The notes: generated from the sequence alone by a model not told the origin. Shown: positions 1 through 15,569, numbered from the stretch's first letter. The stretch is DNA of 64,000 nucleotides from Pseudomonas taiwanensis DSM 21245 (GCF_000425785.1 NZ_AUEC01000016.1:62001-126000), one strand, 5' to 3'. A program made the numbers and translations.

Positions 1-2016
1 CTGGTCGATGATCGTCCGCGAGTCGATCTTGCTCGATACCTGGAACGCCATGCGGGTCGGAATGTTGGCCTTGATCAAGCCGGTGATCACATCCACCGAC
101 GGGCGCTGGGTCGCGAGGATCAGGTGAATGCCCGCGGCACGTGCCTTCTGGGCAATACGGGCGATCAGCTCTTCGACCTTCTTGCCGACGATCATCATCA
201 TGTCGGCAAATTCGTCGACGATCACCACGATGGTTGGCAGGGTCTTCAGCGCTGGTGGCTCGTCGTCCATGCTCTCGCGACGGTACAGCGGGTCATGGAT
301 GATTTCGCCGGCTTCCTGGGCGTCCTTGATCTTGCGGTTGAAGCCCGCCAGGTTACGCACGCCCATGGCCGCCATCAGCTTGTAGCGCCGCTCCATCTCG
401 GCCACGCTCCAGCGCAGGGCGTTGGCGGCGTCCTTCATGTCGGTGACCACCGGGCACAGCAGGTGCGGGATGCCTTCGTAGATCGACAGCTCAAGCATCT
501 TCGGGTCGATCATGATCAACCGCGCGTCTTCGGGGCTGGACTTGAACAGAATCGACAGGATCATCGCGTTCACACCGACCGACTTACCGGAGCCGGTGGT
601 ACCGGCCACCAGCAGGTGTGGCATCTTGGCCAGGTCGGTGATCACTGGCTTGCCGCCGATGTCGTGACCCAGGGCCAGGGTGACCGGCGACTTCTGCTCA
701 TCGTACTGCGGCGTGGCGAGAACCTCGGAGAACCGCACCATCTGCCGGTTTTCGTTGGGGATCTCGATACCCACGGTAGTCTTGCCAGGAATGACTTCGA
801 CCACCCGCACGCTGGTTACCGCCAGGGAACGCGCCAGGTCCTTTGCCAGGTTGGCGATACGGCTGACCTTGACCCCGGCCGCAGGTTGTATTTCGTAACG
901 GGTAATGACCGGGCCCGGGTGGATCGAGTCCACCGAGACTTCCACGCCGAATTCCTTGAGCTTGATTTCCAGCAGTTGGCCGACACCGGCCAGGGACTCT
1001 GGCGAATACTCGATCTTCTTCTGCTCGGCCGGGTCGAGAATGGAAATCGACGGCAAGGTGCCTTCCACGGCGCTGTCGACGAACAACGGCGCTTGTTTTT
1101 CCTTCATCACCCGCTTGCTCGGCTCTGCTGGCTTGGCCGGCGTTGGCGCAATGATCACCGGTGCCGTTGGCTGCTCGCGCGACACTGCGGGCTCACGCGC
1201 CAGCACGGGCCGAATCGGGGTCTCGTCGCGTTCGACGCTGCGCTCGCGCGGTTGCGGTTGTGGTTGCTGCGGTTTGGCCGGCTCGCGCTTCTCGGCGGCC
1301 ATCGGCGCCACATCGAAGACTGGCTCGTCGACCTCACGCAGTTGCGCCACCAGGCGCTTGCGCTCGTTGCGGGCTTCCCACCAGCGATTGGCTGCGCCCT
1401 GCACCAGCTCGAACAGGTCAAGGGTGATCTTGCCGGTCATGTCCATCACCTTGAACCACGACAGGTCGGTGAACACGGTCAGGCCGAACAGGAACAAGGC
1501 AATGAACATCAGCGTGCTGCCCTGCACATTCAACAGATTGCGCGCCAGGTCGCCGAGGCTTTCGCCCAAGGCCCCACCCGCGGAAAACGGCAGGCTCTCG
1601 GGCGGATGGAAATGGATATGCGCCAGCGCCGCACCGGACAGCACCAGGAACACCAAACCGATCAGGCGCCAGGAGAACAGCCAGCCGCTCCACTGCCAGG
1701 GCTGGTGGCGCTCACGGAAGATCTGCCAGGTCTTGATCGCCAGCAGCAGCGGGAAGATATAGGCGAAATAACCCAGCACCATGAACAGGATGTCGGCGAA
1801 GTAGGCACCGGCGCGCCCAGCGGCATTCTGCACCTGCTCGACGTTGCTGGTGTGGCTGAAGCCCGGGTCCGAGGTGTCGTAGGTCAGCAGGGCCATCCAC
1901 AGGTACAGGCACAGGGCGCCGACAGCGATCAACGCACCTTCCTTAAGGCGGTAGTGCAGCTGCTGCCGCCACTGGGGCACTGGCAAAGGGGCTGGAGTTG
2001 CGGTGGATTTCTTCAA
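1..2016 (-). CDS. ftsK: DNA translocase FtsK (3' end beyond window)
   Basis: FtsK is the septal DNA pump that moves the terminus region and activates XerCD at dif during division. 672 codons are visible and the reading frame runs off the left edge, so the C-terminal motor part and gamma domain are missing here. Four hydrophobic segments lie at about residues 27-46, 72-93, 112-132 and 168-183. A Pro/Arg/Glu-rich linker follows, then the motor with Walker A GTTGSGKS (Lys about 478) and Walker [11 protein letters not shown] chose a TTG start at 2014-2016, giving [16 protein letters not shown] as in other pseudomonads, with AGGAA upstream; no ATG fits better. It is divergent from aat. Identity is secure; the exact start is slightly less so. 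Confidence 0.95.
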   Translation of the reverse strand, partial: MKKSTATPAPLPVPQWRQQLHYRLKEGALIAVGALCLYLWMALLTYDTSDPGFSHTSNVEQVQNAAGRAGAYFADILFMVLGYFAYIFPLLLAIKTWQIFRERHQPWQWSGWLFSWRLIGLVFLVLSGAALAHIHFHPPESLPFSAGGALGESLGDLARNLLNVQGSTLMFIALFLFGLTVFTDLSWFKVMDMTGKITLDLFELVQGAANRWWEARNERKRLVAQLREVDEPVFDVAPMAAEKREPAKPQQPQPQPRERSVERDETPIRPVLAREPAVSREQPTAPVIIAPTPAKPAEPSKRVMKEKQAPLFVDSAVEGTLPSISILDPAEQKKIEYSPESLAGVGQLLEIKLKEFGVEVSVDSIHPGPVITRYEIQPAAGVKVSRIANLAKDLARSLAVTSVRVVEVIPGKTTVGIEIPNENRQMVRFSEVLATPQYDEQKSPVTLALGHDIGGKPVITDLAKMPHLLVAGTTGSGKSVGVNAMILSILFKSSPEDARLIMIDPKMLELSIYEGIPHLLCPVVTDMKDAANALRWSVAEMERRYKLMAAMGVRNLAGFNRKIKDAQEAGEIIHDPLYRRESMDDEPPALKTLPTIVVIVDEFADMMMIVGKKVEELIARIAQKARAAGIHLILATQRPSVDVITGLIKANIPTRMAFQVSSKIDSRTIIDQ

Positions 2017-2364
2017 AACGCGTCTATTCCTGCGCGTGGTGCGCGTCCAATAGTGATCGGCCGGTCACTGGCCAATGAACCACTACTTTTAACATTACTG
2101 CCCGCCTGCCGCCATGGCGGCACGCCGTATGGCCGGCTTAGCGGGCGACTTTCGTATAGGTGCAATTTGAGCACGCATTTTCTTTCGTGACAAAGGCTTA
2201 TGCTGTGTTTTTGCACAGGTGTGACAGCAAATGTGGTGGATGGTGCCGATGGGAACATGAATGTGTAGGAAATTACCGGCAGCCCAGCCAGACAGCGCTG
2301 GCATTGACCCCATACGCCTGGCGCGCCATGCTGCCCTCTCCCCTCCCCCACCGCACGATAGACC
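2017..2364. other. ftsK-aat divergent intergenic region
   Basis: 348 bp between the divergent ftsK and aat starts. It must contain promoters for both genes. Short open frames here lack ribosome sites and family resemblance. I see no strong hairpin or repeat. Confidence 0.5.
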
Positions 2365-3045
2365 ATGCTGACCTGGCTGACCCGCGACTCGCTCACCTTC
2401 CCTCCCCTGGAAAAGGCCCTGCATGACCCCAATGGCCTGCTGGCCGCCGGTGGCGACCTGAGCCCCGAGCGCCTGGTCCAGGCTTACCGACATGGCTGCT
2501 TCCCGTGGTACCAGGATGGCCAGCCGATCCTGTGGTGGTCGCCCGACCCCCGCACGGTGCTGTTTCCAGACGAGCTGCACATCTCCAGGTCCCTGGCCAA
2601 GCTGATGCGCCAAGGCCGCTACCAGGTGAGTTTCGACACCGACTTTCCTGCCGTCATCGCCGCCTGCGCGGCACCTCGGGATTATGCCGACGGCACCTGG
2701 ATCACCGACACCATGCGCGCCGCCTACTGCGAACTGCACCGGCGCGGCATCGCGCACTCGGTGGAAGTGCGCCAGAACGGCGAGCTGGTGGGTGGCTTGT
2801 ACGGCCTGGCCATGGGTCGACTGTTTTTCGGGGAGTCGATGTTCAGCCGTGCCGACAACGCCTCCAAGGTCGGTTTCGTGACGCTGGTCAACCACCTGCG
2901 CCAGGCCGGATTCGTGCTGATCGACTGCCAGATGCCCACCGACCACCTGCATAGCCTTGGCGCCCGCGCCATCAGCCGCGCCGAGTTCGCAAGCTACCTC
3001 AACCGCCACCTCGACCAGCCCAACAGCGCCACCTGGGTTCCCTAG
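2365..3045 (+). CDS. aat: Leucyl/phenylalanyl-tRNA-protein transferase
   Basis: 226 aa cytoplasmic enzyme that transfers Leu or Phe from aminoacyl-tRNA to proteins with N-terminal Arg or Lys, making primary degradation signals for ClpS-ClpAP. Family hallmarks are visible: FPPLEKAL near the N terminus, [31 protein letters not shown], the [19 protein letters not shown] core, and the C-terminal [16 protein letters not shown]. Length is normal for the family. It is followed 56 bp later by bpt, the other N-end-rule transferase, and clpA-clpS lie just beyond, so substrate tagging and degradation genes are clustered. The upstream ribosome site is weak. Confidence 0.97.
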   Translation: MLTWLTRDSLTFPPLEKALHDPNGLLAAGGDLSPERLVQAYRHGCFPWYQDGQPILWWSPDPRTVLFPDELHISRSLAKLMRQGRYQVSFDTDFPAVIAACAAPRDYADGTWITDTMRAAYCELHRRGIAHSVEVRQNGELVGGLYGLAMGRLFFGESMFSRADNASKVGFVTLVNHLRQAGFVLIDCQMPTDHLHSLGARAISRAEFASYLNRHLDQPNSATWVP

Positions 3046-3101
3046 GCGAGTTCTGCCAGCTGGCTTACACTTAAAGCAAAGTCTCACCGAGGGGGTTGAT
3101 C

Positions 3102-3809
3102 ATGACAGAGCTGGCGCGGTTGAAGTTTTATGCCACTCAACCCCACTCCTGCAGCTACTTGCCGGACGAGCAGGCGACAACGCTGTTCCTCGATCCCAGC
3201 CAGCCGATGGACGTGCATGTCTATGCCGACCTGTCGGAAATGGGGTTTCGTCGCAGCGGCGACCACCTCTATCGCCCCCATTGCCAGAACTGCAATGCCT
3301 GCGTGCCAGCGCGCATCCCTGCCGCCCGCTTCCTCCCCAATCGCCAGCAGCGGCGCATCCTGAAGCGCAACGCAGACTTGACCGTGACCGCGGCGCGCCC
3401 GGCGTTCAAGGAAGAGTATTTCGACCTGTACCGACGCTACATCGAAACCCGACACGCCGATGGCGACATGTACCCACCGAGCCGTGACCAGTTCTCCACC
3501 TTCCTGGTACGCGACCTGCCTTTTTGCTGGTTCTACGAATTCCGCCTGGGCGAACGCTTGCTGGCTGTGGCGGTATGCGACCTGCTACCCAACGGTCTGT
3601 CAGCCGTTTACACCTTCTACGAACCTGAGGAAGAGCGCCGCAGCCTTGGCCGATACGCCATCCTCTGGCAGATCACCGAAGCGCTTCGCCAGAACCTTGA
3701 AGCGGTTTACCTGGGGTATTGGATAAAGAACTGCAAGAAGATGAACTACAAGACCCAATATCGCCCTATCGAGCTGCTGATCAATCAGCGCTGGGTCACC
3801 CTCAACTGA
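3102..3809 (+). CDS. bpt: Aspartate/glutamate leucyltransferase (Bpt)
   Basis: 235 aa arginyltransferase-family enzyme (also called ate). It adds Leu to proteins with N-terminal Asp or Glu so that ClpS can recognise them. The N-terminal ATE domain shows the Cys-rich [15 protein letters not shown] and [10 protein letters not shown] stretches. The C-terminal domain includes [17 protein letters not shown] and [15 protein letters not shown], typical of the family. The ATG at 3102 is preferred because a GAGGGGG ribosome site precedes it at good spacing; an in-frame TTG two codons upstream sits inside that site. It is probably cotranscribed with aat. Confidence 0.97.
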   Translation: MTELARLKFYATQPHSCSYLPDEQATTLFLDPSQPMDVHVYADLSEMGFRRSGDHLYRPHCQNCNACVPARIPAARFLPNRQQRRILKRNADLTVTAARPAFKEEYFDLYRRYIETRHADGDMYPPSRDQFSTFLVRDLPFCWFYEFRLGERLLAVAVCDLLPNGLSAVYTFYEPEEERRSLGRYAILWQITEALRQNLEAVYLGYWIKNCKKMNYKTQYRPIELLINQRWVTLN

Positions 3810-3814
3810 AAGCA

Positions 3815-3844
3815 TTGGCTTGACACACAGTTATCGGGCATAAT
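3815..3844 (+). promoter_or_regulatory. Putative infA promoter
   Basis: CATAAT at 3839-3844 resembles a sigma-70 -10 box. TTGGCT at 3815-3820 lies 18 bp upstream. An overlapping TTGACA at 3820-3825 is a better hexamer but only 13 bp away. Assignment is by eye. Confidence 0.4.
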
Positions 3845-3912
3845 CCACGCCACTTTTTTGCCCGGTGCAGTCATTGCGTCGGGCCAACACTGGATACCGA
3901 GGGCTTTACTGC

Positions 3913-4131
3913 ATGTCGAAAGAAGACAGCTTCGAAATGGAAGGTACTGTCGTCGACACCCTGCCCAACACCATGTTCCGCGTGGAGTTGGAAAACGGGC
4001 ACGTCGTAACCGCGCACATCTCCGGAAAGATGCGCAAGAACTACATTCGCATTCTGACTGGTGACAAGGTCCGCGTCGAACTGACGCCATACGACCTGAG
4101 CAAGGGCCGCATCACTTACCGTGCGCGCTAA
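3913..4131 (+). CDS. infA: Translation initiation factor IF-1
   Basis: 72 aa S1-like OB-fold protein that binds the ribosomal A site during initiation. The sequence [20 protein letters not shown] through [16 protein letters not shown] to the C-terminal YRAR is the canonical IF-1, with normal length. An in-frame upstream extension exists, but the ATG at 3913 gives the conserved N terminus and has GAGGG upstream. It has its own likely promoter and a strong terminator. It is convergent with clpA. Confidence 0.99.
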
Positions 4132-4143
4132 GCTCAAGCCATG

Positions 4144-4173
4144 AAAAAGCCCGGCCATGTGCCGGGCTTTTTT
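4144..4173. terminator. Intrinsic terminator between infA and clpA
   Basis: Perfect GC-rich hairpin with arms AAAAAGCCCGGC and GCCGGGCTTTTTT around a 5-nt loop. The A and T runs on either side suit bidirectional termination of the convergent infA and clpA transcripts. Confidence 0.92.
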
Positions 4174-4214
4174 GTACCTGCCAGTTTGGCAAGGGCCGCT
4201 GCGCGACCCCGCTT

Positions 4215-6485
4215 TCACGCCACCTCTGCCGTGGTCTCGAAGTCGAACACCAGTTCGCCATCGCGCAGGTCGATGTGCACGACACCGCCATGCTCGGCCA
4301 GCTCGCCAAACAAGATCTCCTCGGCCAGCGGCCGCTTGATCTTGTCCTGGATAAGCCGCGCCATCGGCCGCGCACCCATCTGCACATCGTAGCCGGTGGT
4401 AGCCAGCCAGCCGCGAGCCGCATCGCTGACTTCCAGCAGCACACGCTTGTCCTCCAGTTGCGCCTGCAGTTCGATGAGGAACTTGTCGACGATGCTCTTG
4501 ATCGTCTCGTGGCTCAGGCGGCCGAACTGGATGATGGTGTCCAGGCGGTTGCGGAACTCCGGTGTGAAGCTCTTGCGAATGACTTCCATCGCGTCGGACG
4601 AGTGATCCTGGTGCGTGAAACCGATCGAGGCCCGCGCAGCGGTTTCTGCACCGGCGTTGGTGGTCATGATCAGAATCACGTTGCGGAAATCGGCCTTGCG
4701 CCCGTTGTTGTCGGTCAGCGTGCCGTGGTCCATCACCTGCAGCAGCAGGTTGAAGACTTCCGGGTGGGCCTTCTCGATTTCATCGAGCAGCAACACGCAA
4801 TGCGGCTGCTTGGTAATCGCCTCGGTCAGCAAGCCACCCTGGTCGAACCCGACATAGCCAGGTGGCGCACCGATCAGGCGCGACACGGTGTGGCGCTCCA
4901 TGTACTCGGACATATCGAAGCGTACCAGCTCGACACCCAGCGCCTTGGCCAATTGCCGCGCCACTTCGGTCTTGCCGACACCGGTCGGACCTGCGAACAG
5001 GAACGAGCCGACTGGCTTGTCCGGCGCCTTGAGGCCCGCCCGCGACAGCTTGATGGCCGTGGAGAGCGAGTCGATCGCCGCATCCTGGCCGAAAACGGTC
5101 AGCTTCAGATCACGCTCGAGGTTGCGTAGCAGTTCCTTGTCGGAGCTGGTGACGTGTTTGGGCGGAATACGCGCGATTTTGGCGACGATGTCCTCGACCT
5201 GCGGCACATCGATGCGCTTGACCCGGTTGGCTTCCGGCTGCAGACGCTGATAGGCGCCGGCCTCGTCGATCACGTCGATGGCCTTGTCCGGCATGTGCCG
5301 GTCATTGATGTAGCGCGAGGCCAATTCGGCGGCGGCGCGCAGCGCTTCGTCGCTGTACTCGATGTTGTGGTGGCTTTCGAAGCGCCCCTTCAGGCCACGC
5401 AGAATGCCCACAGTATCTTCGACCGATGGCTCGGAGACATCGACTTTCTGGAAGCGCCGCGCCAAGGCACGGTCTTTCTCGAAGATGCCACGGAATTCCT
5501 GGAAGGTGGTCGAGCCTATGCAGCGGATGTCACCCGAAGACAACAGCGGCTTGAGCAGGTTGGATGCATCCATCACCCCACCCGAAGCCGCACCGGCACC
5601 GATGATGGTGTGAATTTCGTCGATGAACAGAATGGCCTGGGGACGCTTGCGCAGTTCGCCGAGCAACGCCTTGAAGCGTTTTTCGAAGTCGCCGCGGTAT
5701 TTGGTCCCGGCCAGCAGCGCACCGAGGTCTAGCGAATACACCACGCTTTGCGCCAGCAGGTCGGGCACCTGGCCGTCGACGATGCGCTTGGCCAGGCCTT
5801 CGGCGATGGCGGTCTTGCCGACACCCGCCTCACCCACCAGCAACGGGTTGTTCTTGCGACGGCGAGCGAGGATCTGCGCAACGCGCTCGACTTCCTGCTC
5901 ACGCCCTACCAGCGGATCGATGCGTCCGGCCCGGGCGAGTTCGTTCAGATTGCTGGCATAGGCATCCAGCGGGTTGCCCGAGGCCGACGTTTCGCCGCCC
6001 TCTTCGTCCTGCATTTCCTGGTCGTTCTCGGTGTGCGAACCATGGCCCGGCACCTTGGAGATGCCGTGGGCGATGTAATTGACCACATCGATCCGGGCCA
6101 CGCTCTGCTGTTTGAGCAGAAAGACTGCCTGGCTTTCCTGTTCGCTGAAAATCGCCACCAACACGTTGGCACCGGTCACTTCGCGCTTGCCCGAGCTTTG
6201 CACATGGAACACGGCGCGCTGCAAAACGCGCTGGAAGCCCAAGGTCGGCTGAGTTTCGCGATCTTCGTCATTGACCGGAATCAGGGGTGTCGTGGAGTCG
6301 ATGAACTCTTGCAGGTCGTGCTTGAGTTTCTCGAGATTCGCGCCACAGGCGCGCAGAACGGTCGCGGCAGCCTCATTGTCAAGGAGTGCTAGCAGCAGGT
6401 GTTCGACGGTCATGAACTCATGACGCTTCGAACGAGCCTCCTTGAAGGCCAGATTGAGGGTGACTTCGAGCTCGCGGTTTAACAT
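4215..6485 (-). CDS. clpA: ATP-dependent Clp protease ATP-binding subunit ClpA
   Basis: 756 aa AAA+ unfoldase that feeds substrates to ClpP. The N-terminal double Clp repeat (MLNRELEVTLNLAFKEAR) binds ClpS. The first AAA domain has Walker A GEAGVGKT near residue 220 and LFIDEIH. The second has GPTGVGKTE near residue 500 and LLLDEIEKAHPEVF. An IGF tripeptide in ARASIGFTHQD is the expected ClpP-docking loop. Length matches the family. It sits 30 bp downstream of clpS on the same strand, the usual clpS-clpA order. Together with aat and bpt this makes a near-complete N-end-rule module. Confidence 0.98.
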   Translation of the reverse strand: MLNRELEVTLNLAFKEARSKRHEFMTVEHLLLALLDNEAAATVLRACGANLEKLKHDLQEFIDSTTPLIPVNDEDRETQPTLGFQRVLQRAVFHVQSSGKREVTGANVLVAIFSEQESQAVFLLKQQSVARIDVVNYIAHGISKVPGHGSHTENDQEMQDEEGGETSASGNPLDAYASNLNELARAGRIDPLVGREQEVERVAQILARRRKNNPLLVGEAGVGKTAIAEGLAKRIVDGQVPDLLAQSVVYSLDLGALLAGTKYRGDFEKRFKALLGELRKRPQAILFIDEIHTIIGAGAASGGVMDASNLLKPLLSSGDIRCIGSTTFQEFRGIFEKDRALARRFQKVDVSEPSVEDTVGILRGLKGRFESHHNIEYSDEALRAAAELASRYINDRHMPDKAIDVIDEAGAYQRLQPEANRVKRIDVPQVEDIVAKIARIPPKHVTSSDKELLRNLERDLKLTVFGQDAAIDSLSTAIKLSRAGLKAPDKPVGSFLFAGPTGVGKTEVARQLAKALGVELVRFDMSEYMERHTVSRLIGAPPGYVGFDQGGLLTEAITKQPHCVLLLDEIEKAHPEVFNLLLQVMDHGTLTDNNGRKADFRNVILIMTTNAGAETAARASIGFTHQDHSSDAMEVIRKSFTPEFRNRLDTIIQFGRLSHETIKSIVDKFLIELQAQLEDKRVLLEVSDAARGWLATTGYDVQMGARPMARLIQDKIKRPLAEEILFGELAEHGGVVHIDLRDGELVFDFETTAEVA

Positions 6486-6515
6486 AGCTTCACCTCATAC
6501 CCAAGTGGTCGGCGA

Positions 6516-6878
6516 TTAACCGTCCTTCTCGATTTCACAGAGTAGCGGATGCTGGCTTTCCCTGGCGTATTGGTTGACCTGCATGGCCTTTGTCTCGGCG
6601 ATGTCACGGGTAAACAATCCGCACACTGCCCGCCCTTCGGTATGGACGGTCAGCATGATCTTGGTCGCCAGCTCGCGGTTCAGATTGAAGAACGTTTCGA
6701 GCACTTCGACGACGAAATCCATCGGTGTGTAGTCATCGTTGAACAAAACCACCTTGTACATCGGTGGCGCCTGCAGGATCGGCTTGGCTTCCTGAACCGC
6801 AAGACCTGAGCCGTCGTCCTCATTCGATTGCGGGCGATCCTGATTGAATGTTAGTCGAATCTCACTAGGTGCATGCAT
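6516..6878 (-). CDS. clpS: ClpS adaptor of ClpAP
   Basis: 120 aa adaptor that binds proteins with N-terminal Leu, Phe, Tyr or Trp and delivers them to ClpA. After a roughly 38-residue unstructured tail, the core reads [20 protein letters not shown], with the conserved NDDYTPM loop and the His of TVHTEG that line the N-degron pocket. It is transcribed with clpA and divergent from cspD, as is common in gamma-proteobacteria. Confidence 0.98.
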   Translation of the reverse strand: MHAPSEIRLTFNQDRPQSNEDDGSGLAVQEAKPILQAPPMYKVVLFNDDYTPMDFVVEVLETFFNLNRELATKIMLTVHTEGRAVCGLFTRDIAETKAMQVNQYARESQHPLLCEIEKDG

Positions 6879-7108
6879 GGAAAGAATTTCATCATGATCG
6901 ACAAGTTAAGGTTGTGGGTTGACCGCACAGGCCACCAACAGCGCACGCGCCGGCTGACCTTGACTATCGGCAAAACGGTGTTACAACCAATAAGAACCCA
7001 CCGTGGTCGATAAAGATCCGCGCAGTCAACCAGATTTTTCGCACGGTTCGTATGCGGATGAAGTGGATGATACTCCAGTGATGGAGTCCTTTGCAGAGGG
7101 ACATAGGG

Positions 7109-7366
7109 ATGGCAAGCGGTAAAGTCAAGTGGTTCAACAATGCCAAGGGCTATGGATTCATCAATGAGGAGGGCAAAGACGAAGATCTGTTCGCCCACTA
7201 TTCGGCGATCCAGATGGACGGCTACAAGACGCTCAAGGCCGGACAGGCCGTGACGTTCGAGATCATCCAGGGCCCCAAAGGCTTGCACGCGACCAACATC
7301 AGCAGCGCTGGCGCCACCCCCTCACCCGGCATACAGACCACGACCGACGATACCGTGAATGCCTGA
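7109..7366 (+). CDS. cspD: Cold-shock-like protein CspD
   Basis: 85 aa single cold-shock domain that binds single-stranded nucleic acid. CspD in E. coli is a stationary-phase inhibitor of replication. RNP1 (KGYGFI) and an RNP2-like element (DLFAHYSAI) are visible. The C-terminal tail of about 18 residues beyond the domain is Thr/Pro-rich and distinguishes it from the major CspA proteins. The ATG at 7109 gives MASGKVKWFNNAKG and follows AGAGGGACATAGGG. The clpS/cspD divergent arrangement supports CspD rather than CspA. Confidence 0.95.
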   Translation: MASGKVKWFNNAKGYGFINEEGKDEDLFAHYSAIQMDGYKTLKAGQAVTFEIIQGPKGLHATNISSAGATPSPGIQTTTDDTVNA

Positions 7367-7396
7367 CGCACCCTACTCTGCCGGTAGACGAACAAG

Positions 7397-7430
7397 CCGG
7401 CCGCTTCTTTGAACGGAAGCGGCCGGTTTT
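7397..7430. terminator. Intrinsic terminator between cspD and icd
   Basis: 11-bp perfect stem CCGGCCGCTTC / GAAGCGGCCGG with an 8-nt loop, followed by TTTT. It lies between convergent cspD and icd. Confidence 0.88.
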
Positions 7431-7503
7431 CATTTAACCATCCCCCTGCAGGAGCCGGCTTGCCGGTGATGGTGCCGGCAGCCCAGCCCCCCAGGGCACA
7501 GCA

Positions 7504-8760
7504 TTACATGTGCTTGATCATTTCATCACCGAAACCTGAGCTGCTCACCAGCGTCGCCCCCTCCATCAGGCGCTCGAAGTCATAGGTCACGGTCTTGGCC
7601 GCAATGGCGCCATTGGTGCCCTTGATGATCAGGTCGGCCGCCTCGGTCCAGCCCATATGGCGCAGCATCATTTCGGCCGAAAGGATCACGGACCCTGGGT
7701 TGACTTTGTCCTGCCCGGCATATTTCGGCGCAGTGCCATGGGTAGCTTCGAACATGGCCACGGTATCCGACAGATTGGCCCCCGGCGCGATACCGATACC
7801 GCCCACCTCGGCCGCCAGGGCGTCGGAGAGGTAATCGCCATTGAGGTTAAGCGTGGCGATCACGTCGTACTCGGCCGGGCGTAGCAGGATCTGTTGCAGC
7901 ATGGCATCGGCGATGGCGTCCTTGACGATCACTTCGCGGCCGGTCTTGGGGTTCTTGAACTTCATCCATGGGCCGCCGTCCAGCAGCTCGGCGCCGAACT
8001 CGTCCCGTGCCACTTCGTAGCCCCAGTCCTTGAAGGCCCCTTCGGTGAACTTCATGATGTTGCCCTTGTGCACCAGAGTCAGCGACTCACGGTCGTTATC
8101 CACCACATACTGCAAGGCCTTGCGCACCAGACGCTTGGTACCTTCCCTGGAGACCGGCTTCACGCCGATGCCGCAATCCTGGTCGAAGCGGATCTTGGTG
8201 ACGCCCATTTCCTCCTTGAGGAACTTGATCACCTTGTTGGCTTCCGGCGAGCCAGCCTTCCATTCGATACCGGCATAAATGTCCTCGGAGTTCTCACGGA
8301 AGATCACCATGTCGACATCGCCAGGCTTCTTGACCGGGCTGGGCACGCCCTGGAACCACAACACCGGGCGCAGGCATACATAGAGGTCAAGCTGCTGGCG
8401 CAAGGCCACGTTAAGCGAGCGGATGCCGCCACCGACCGGGGTGGTCAGCGGCCCCTTGATCGACACCACGTAATCGCGCACCGCATCCAGGGTTTCCTGG
8501 GGGAGCCAAGTGTCCTGATCGTAGACCTGGGTCGCCTTTTCGCCGGCGTAAACTTCCATCCAGGCAATCTTGCGCTTGCCGCCATAGGCCTTCTGCACGG
8601 CGGCATCGACCACCTTGATCATCACCGGCGAGACATCCACGCCGATACCGTCGCCCTCGATGTAAGGAATGATGGGGTTGTCGGGAACGTTAAGCGAATG
8701 GTCGGCATTGACGGTGATCTTGGCGCCGTCGGTCGGAACCTTGATTTTCTGGTATCCCAT
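7504..8760 (-). CDS. icd: Isocitrate dehydrogenase [NADP+], dimeric type
   Basis: 418 aa TCA-cycle enzyme oxidising isocitrate to 2-oxoglutarate. The frame begins [17 protein letters not shown] and includes [12 protein letters not shown], the [13 protein letters not shown] stretch with the Ser phosphorylated by AceK in E. coli, [10 protein letters not shown], and the C-terminal [12 protein letters not shown] region. The ATG at 8760 gives the family-standard N terminus; the frame stays open upstream but in low-complexity sequence. It is divergent from a second, unrelated isocitrate dehydrogenase. Confidence 0.97.
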   Translation of the reverse strand: MGYQKIKVPTDGAKITVNADHSLNVPDNPIIPYIEGDGIGVDVSPVMIKVVDAAVQKAYGGKRKIAWMEVYAGEKATQVYDQDTWLPQETLDAVRDYVVSIKGPLTTPVGGGIRSLNVALRQQLDLYVCLRPVLWFQGVPSPVKKPGDVDMVIFRENSEDIYAGIEWKAGSPEANKVIKFLKEEMGVTKIRFDQDCGIGVKPVSREGTKRLVRKALQYVVDNDRESLTLVHKGNIMKFTEGAFKDWGYEVARDEFGAELLDGGPWMKFKNPKTGREVIVKDAIADAMLQQILLRPAEYDVIATLNLNGDYLSDALAAEVGGIGIAPGANLSDTVAMFEATHGTAPKYAGQDKVNPGSVILSAEMMLRHMGWTEAADLIIKGTNGAIAAKTVTYDFERLMEGATLVSSSGFGDEMIKHM

Positions 8761-11497
<2,737 letters not shown>

Positions 11498-11516
11498 GGC
11501 TCGCTTGAAGTAACCA

Positions 11517-11552
11517 CACAAACCCCGGCCACGCACCGGGGTTTGTGCTTTT
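11517..11552 (+). terminator. Intrinsic terminator after idh
   Basis: 12-bp perfect inverted repeat CACAAACCCCGG / CCGGGGTTTGTG with a 7-nt loop, followed by CTTTT, 20 bp after the idh stop. Confidence 0.9.
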
Positions 11553-11632
11553 CAGGTACACACCCAGAATCCGCAGGCGCCAGCTTGCCGGCGAGGGCAG
11601 CACAGCGGCCCCAACGATCGAAGGACTCCACC

Positions 11633-12073
11633 ATGACCTGGCAACCCCACATCACCGTCGCCACCATCGTCGAGCACGAAGGCAAGTTCCTCCTCGTCGA
11701 AGAATTCAAAGCCGGCCAGCACGTCTTCAACCAGCCTGCTGGCCACCTCGAACCCAATGAGACCCTACCCCAGGCCGCCCTGCGCGAAACCCTCGAGGAA
11801 ACCGCCTGGGAAGTCGAGCTGACCGGCGTGGTCGGCATCTACCTCTACACCGCCCCGAGCAACGGCGTAACCTACCAGCGCATCTGCTTCGCCGCCCGCC
11901 CCGTGCGCCACCACGCCGACCTGGCGCTGGACAGCGATATCGTCCGCGTCGTCTGGCTCACCCGCGAAGAATTGCTGGCCGACTCCACGCGCTGGCGCAG
12001 CGAGTTGGTACCACGCTGCATCGACGACTACCTGGCCGGACCATTGCACAGCCTCGACCTGCTGCGTGACTGA
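11633..12073 (+). CDS. nudJ: Nudix hydrolase NudJ-like
   Basis: 146 aa Nudix hydrolase. The Nudix box is clear: Gly of GHLEPNE, then TLPQAALRETLEE (G-x5-E-x7-RE-x2-EE), near residues 39-60. In E. coli the orthologue NudJ hydrolyses nucleoside tri- and diphosphates and HMP-pyrophosphate. The assignment rests mainly on context, because nudJ also precedes mnmA, hflD and purB in E. coli. The ATG at 11633 has GAAGGACT in front. Substrate cannot be read from sequence. Confidence 0.88.
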   Translation: MTWQPHITVATIVEHEGKFLLVEEFKAGQHVFNQPAGHLEPNETLPQAALRETLEETAWEVELTGVVGIYLYTAPSNGVTYQRICFAARPVRHHADLALDSDIVRVVWLTREELLADSTRWRSELVPRCIDDYLAGPLHSLDLLRD

Positions 12074-12131
12074 CGTACGTGCGCGGGTTTGATAGAATCG
12101 GCGCTTTTCCCCCTGAAACACATCGGTAGCC

Positions 12132-13252
12132 ATGACCAGCCCAGCACTCAAAGACCCCGCCAAGACCCGCGTCATCGTCGGCATGTCCGGCGGCGTGGAC
12201 TCTTCCGTCTCCGCCCTTCTGCTCATGGAGCAGGGGTACCAGGTGGAAGGTCTGTTCATGAAGAACTGGGAAGAAGACGACGGCACCGAATACTGCACTG
12301 CCCGCGAAGACCTGGCCGACGCCCAGGCGGTGTGCGACCGTATCGGCATCAAGCTGCATACCGCCAACTTCGCCGCCGAATACTGGGACAACGTGTTCGA
12401 GCATTTCCTCGAGGAGTACAAGGCCGGCCGTACGCCGAACCCGGACATCCTCTGCAACCGCGAAATCAAGTTCAAGGCGTTCCTCGACTACGCCCTTTCC
12501 CTGGGGGCCGACCTGATCGCCACCGGCCACTACGTGCGCCGCCGCGATACCGGCGACCTCACCGAGTTGCTCAAGGGCCTGGACCCGAACAAGGATCAGA
12601 GCTACTTCCTGCACGCGGTCGGCGGCAAGGAAATTGCCCGCACCCTGTTCCCGGTCGGCGAACTGGAGAAGCCCGAAGTCCGTGCCATCGCCGAGAAACA
12701 CGGCTTGGCCACCGCCAAGAAAAAGGACTCCACCGGGATCTGCTTCATTGGCGAACGCCGCTTCAGCGACTTCCTCAAGCAGTACCTGCCCGCTCAGCCT
12801 GGCGATATCGAGACCACCGAAGGCGAGGTGATCGGCCGCCATCACGGCTTGATGTACCACACCATCGGCCAGCGCCAGGGCTTGGGAATCGGCGGCTTGA
12901 AAGATGCCGGCGACGAGCCGTGGTACGTGCTGCACAAGGACCTGGCTCGCAACGTGCTGGTGGTGGGCCAGGGCAACGAACATCCGTGGCTGTTCTCCCG
13001 CGCCCTGCTCGCCTCGGAAATCTTCTGGGTCAACCCGATCGACCTGAGCAGCCCGCGTAAACTCACCGCCAAGGTCCGTTACCGCCAGAGCGACCAGCAA
13101 TGCACCCTGGAGCGCACCGAGACCGGCTACCGCGCAGTGTTCGACGAGCCGCAACGGGCTGTCACTCCAGGCCAGTCGGTGGTGTTCTATGACGGCGAGG
13201 TCTGCCTCGGCGGCGGTGTGATCGAAACCGCCGAGCCGTGGAGCCCGCGCGC

Positions 13253-13256
<4 letters not shown>
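12132..13256 (+). CDS. mnmA: tRNA-uridine 2-sulfurtransferase MnmA
   Basis: 374 aa enzyme that thiolates U34 of Lys, Glu and Gln tRNAs, using sulfur relayed through the Tus proteins. The PP-loop motif [10 protein letters not shown] sits near residues 19-28. Catalytic Cys108 ([11 protein letters not shown]) and the partner Cys204 ([12 protein letters not shown]) are both present. Length is typical. Its TGA overlaps the hflD ATG by 4 bp (ATGA), so the two genes are translationally coupled. Confidence 0.98.
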
Positions 13257-15488
<2,232 letters not shown>

Positions 15489-15504
15489 GCTGAGCGTCGC
15501 GTAC

Positions 15505-15531
15505 AACGCCCGGCTTGGCCGGGCGTTTTTA
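15505..15531 (+). terminator. Intrinsic terminator after purB
   Basis: 10-bp stem AACGCCCGGC / GCCGGGCGTT with a 3-nt loop and a following T run, 16 bp after purB. Confidence 0.92.
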
Positions 15532-15569
15532 TTCCCGTACGAAAATTACGTTTTTTCAATAGGTTGAAC

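Noticed and set aside
124..2190. Long plus-strand open frame (688 aa) opposite ftsK
   Set aside because: His/Gln/Leu-rich shadow of the ftsK coding strand, with no domain or ribosome site.
11571..11600. REP-like words just before nudJ
   Set aside because: Only a half motif; not enough to call a repeat.
11958..13154. 398-aa minus-strand frame opposite mnmA
   Set aside because: The plus strand encodes a complete MnmA with both catalytic Cys.
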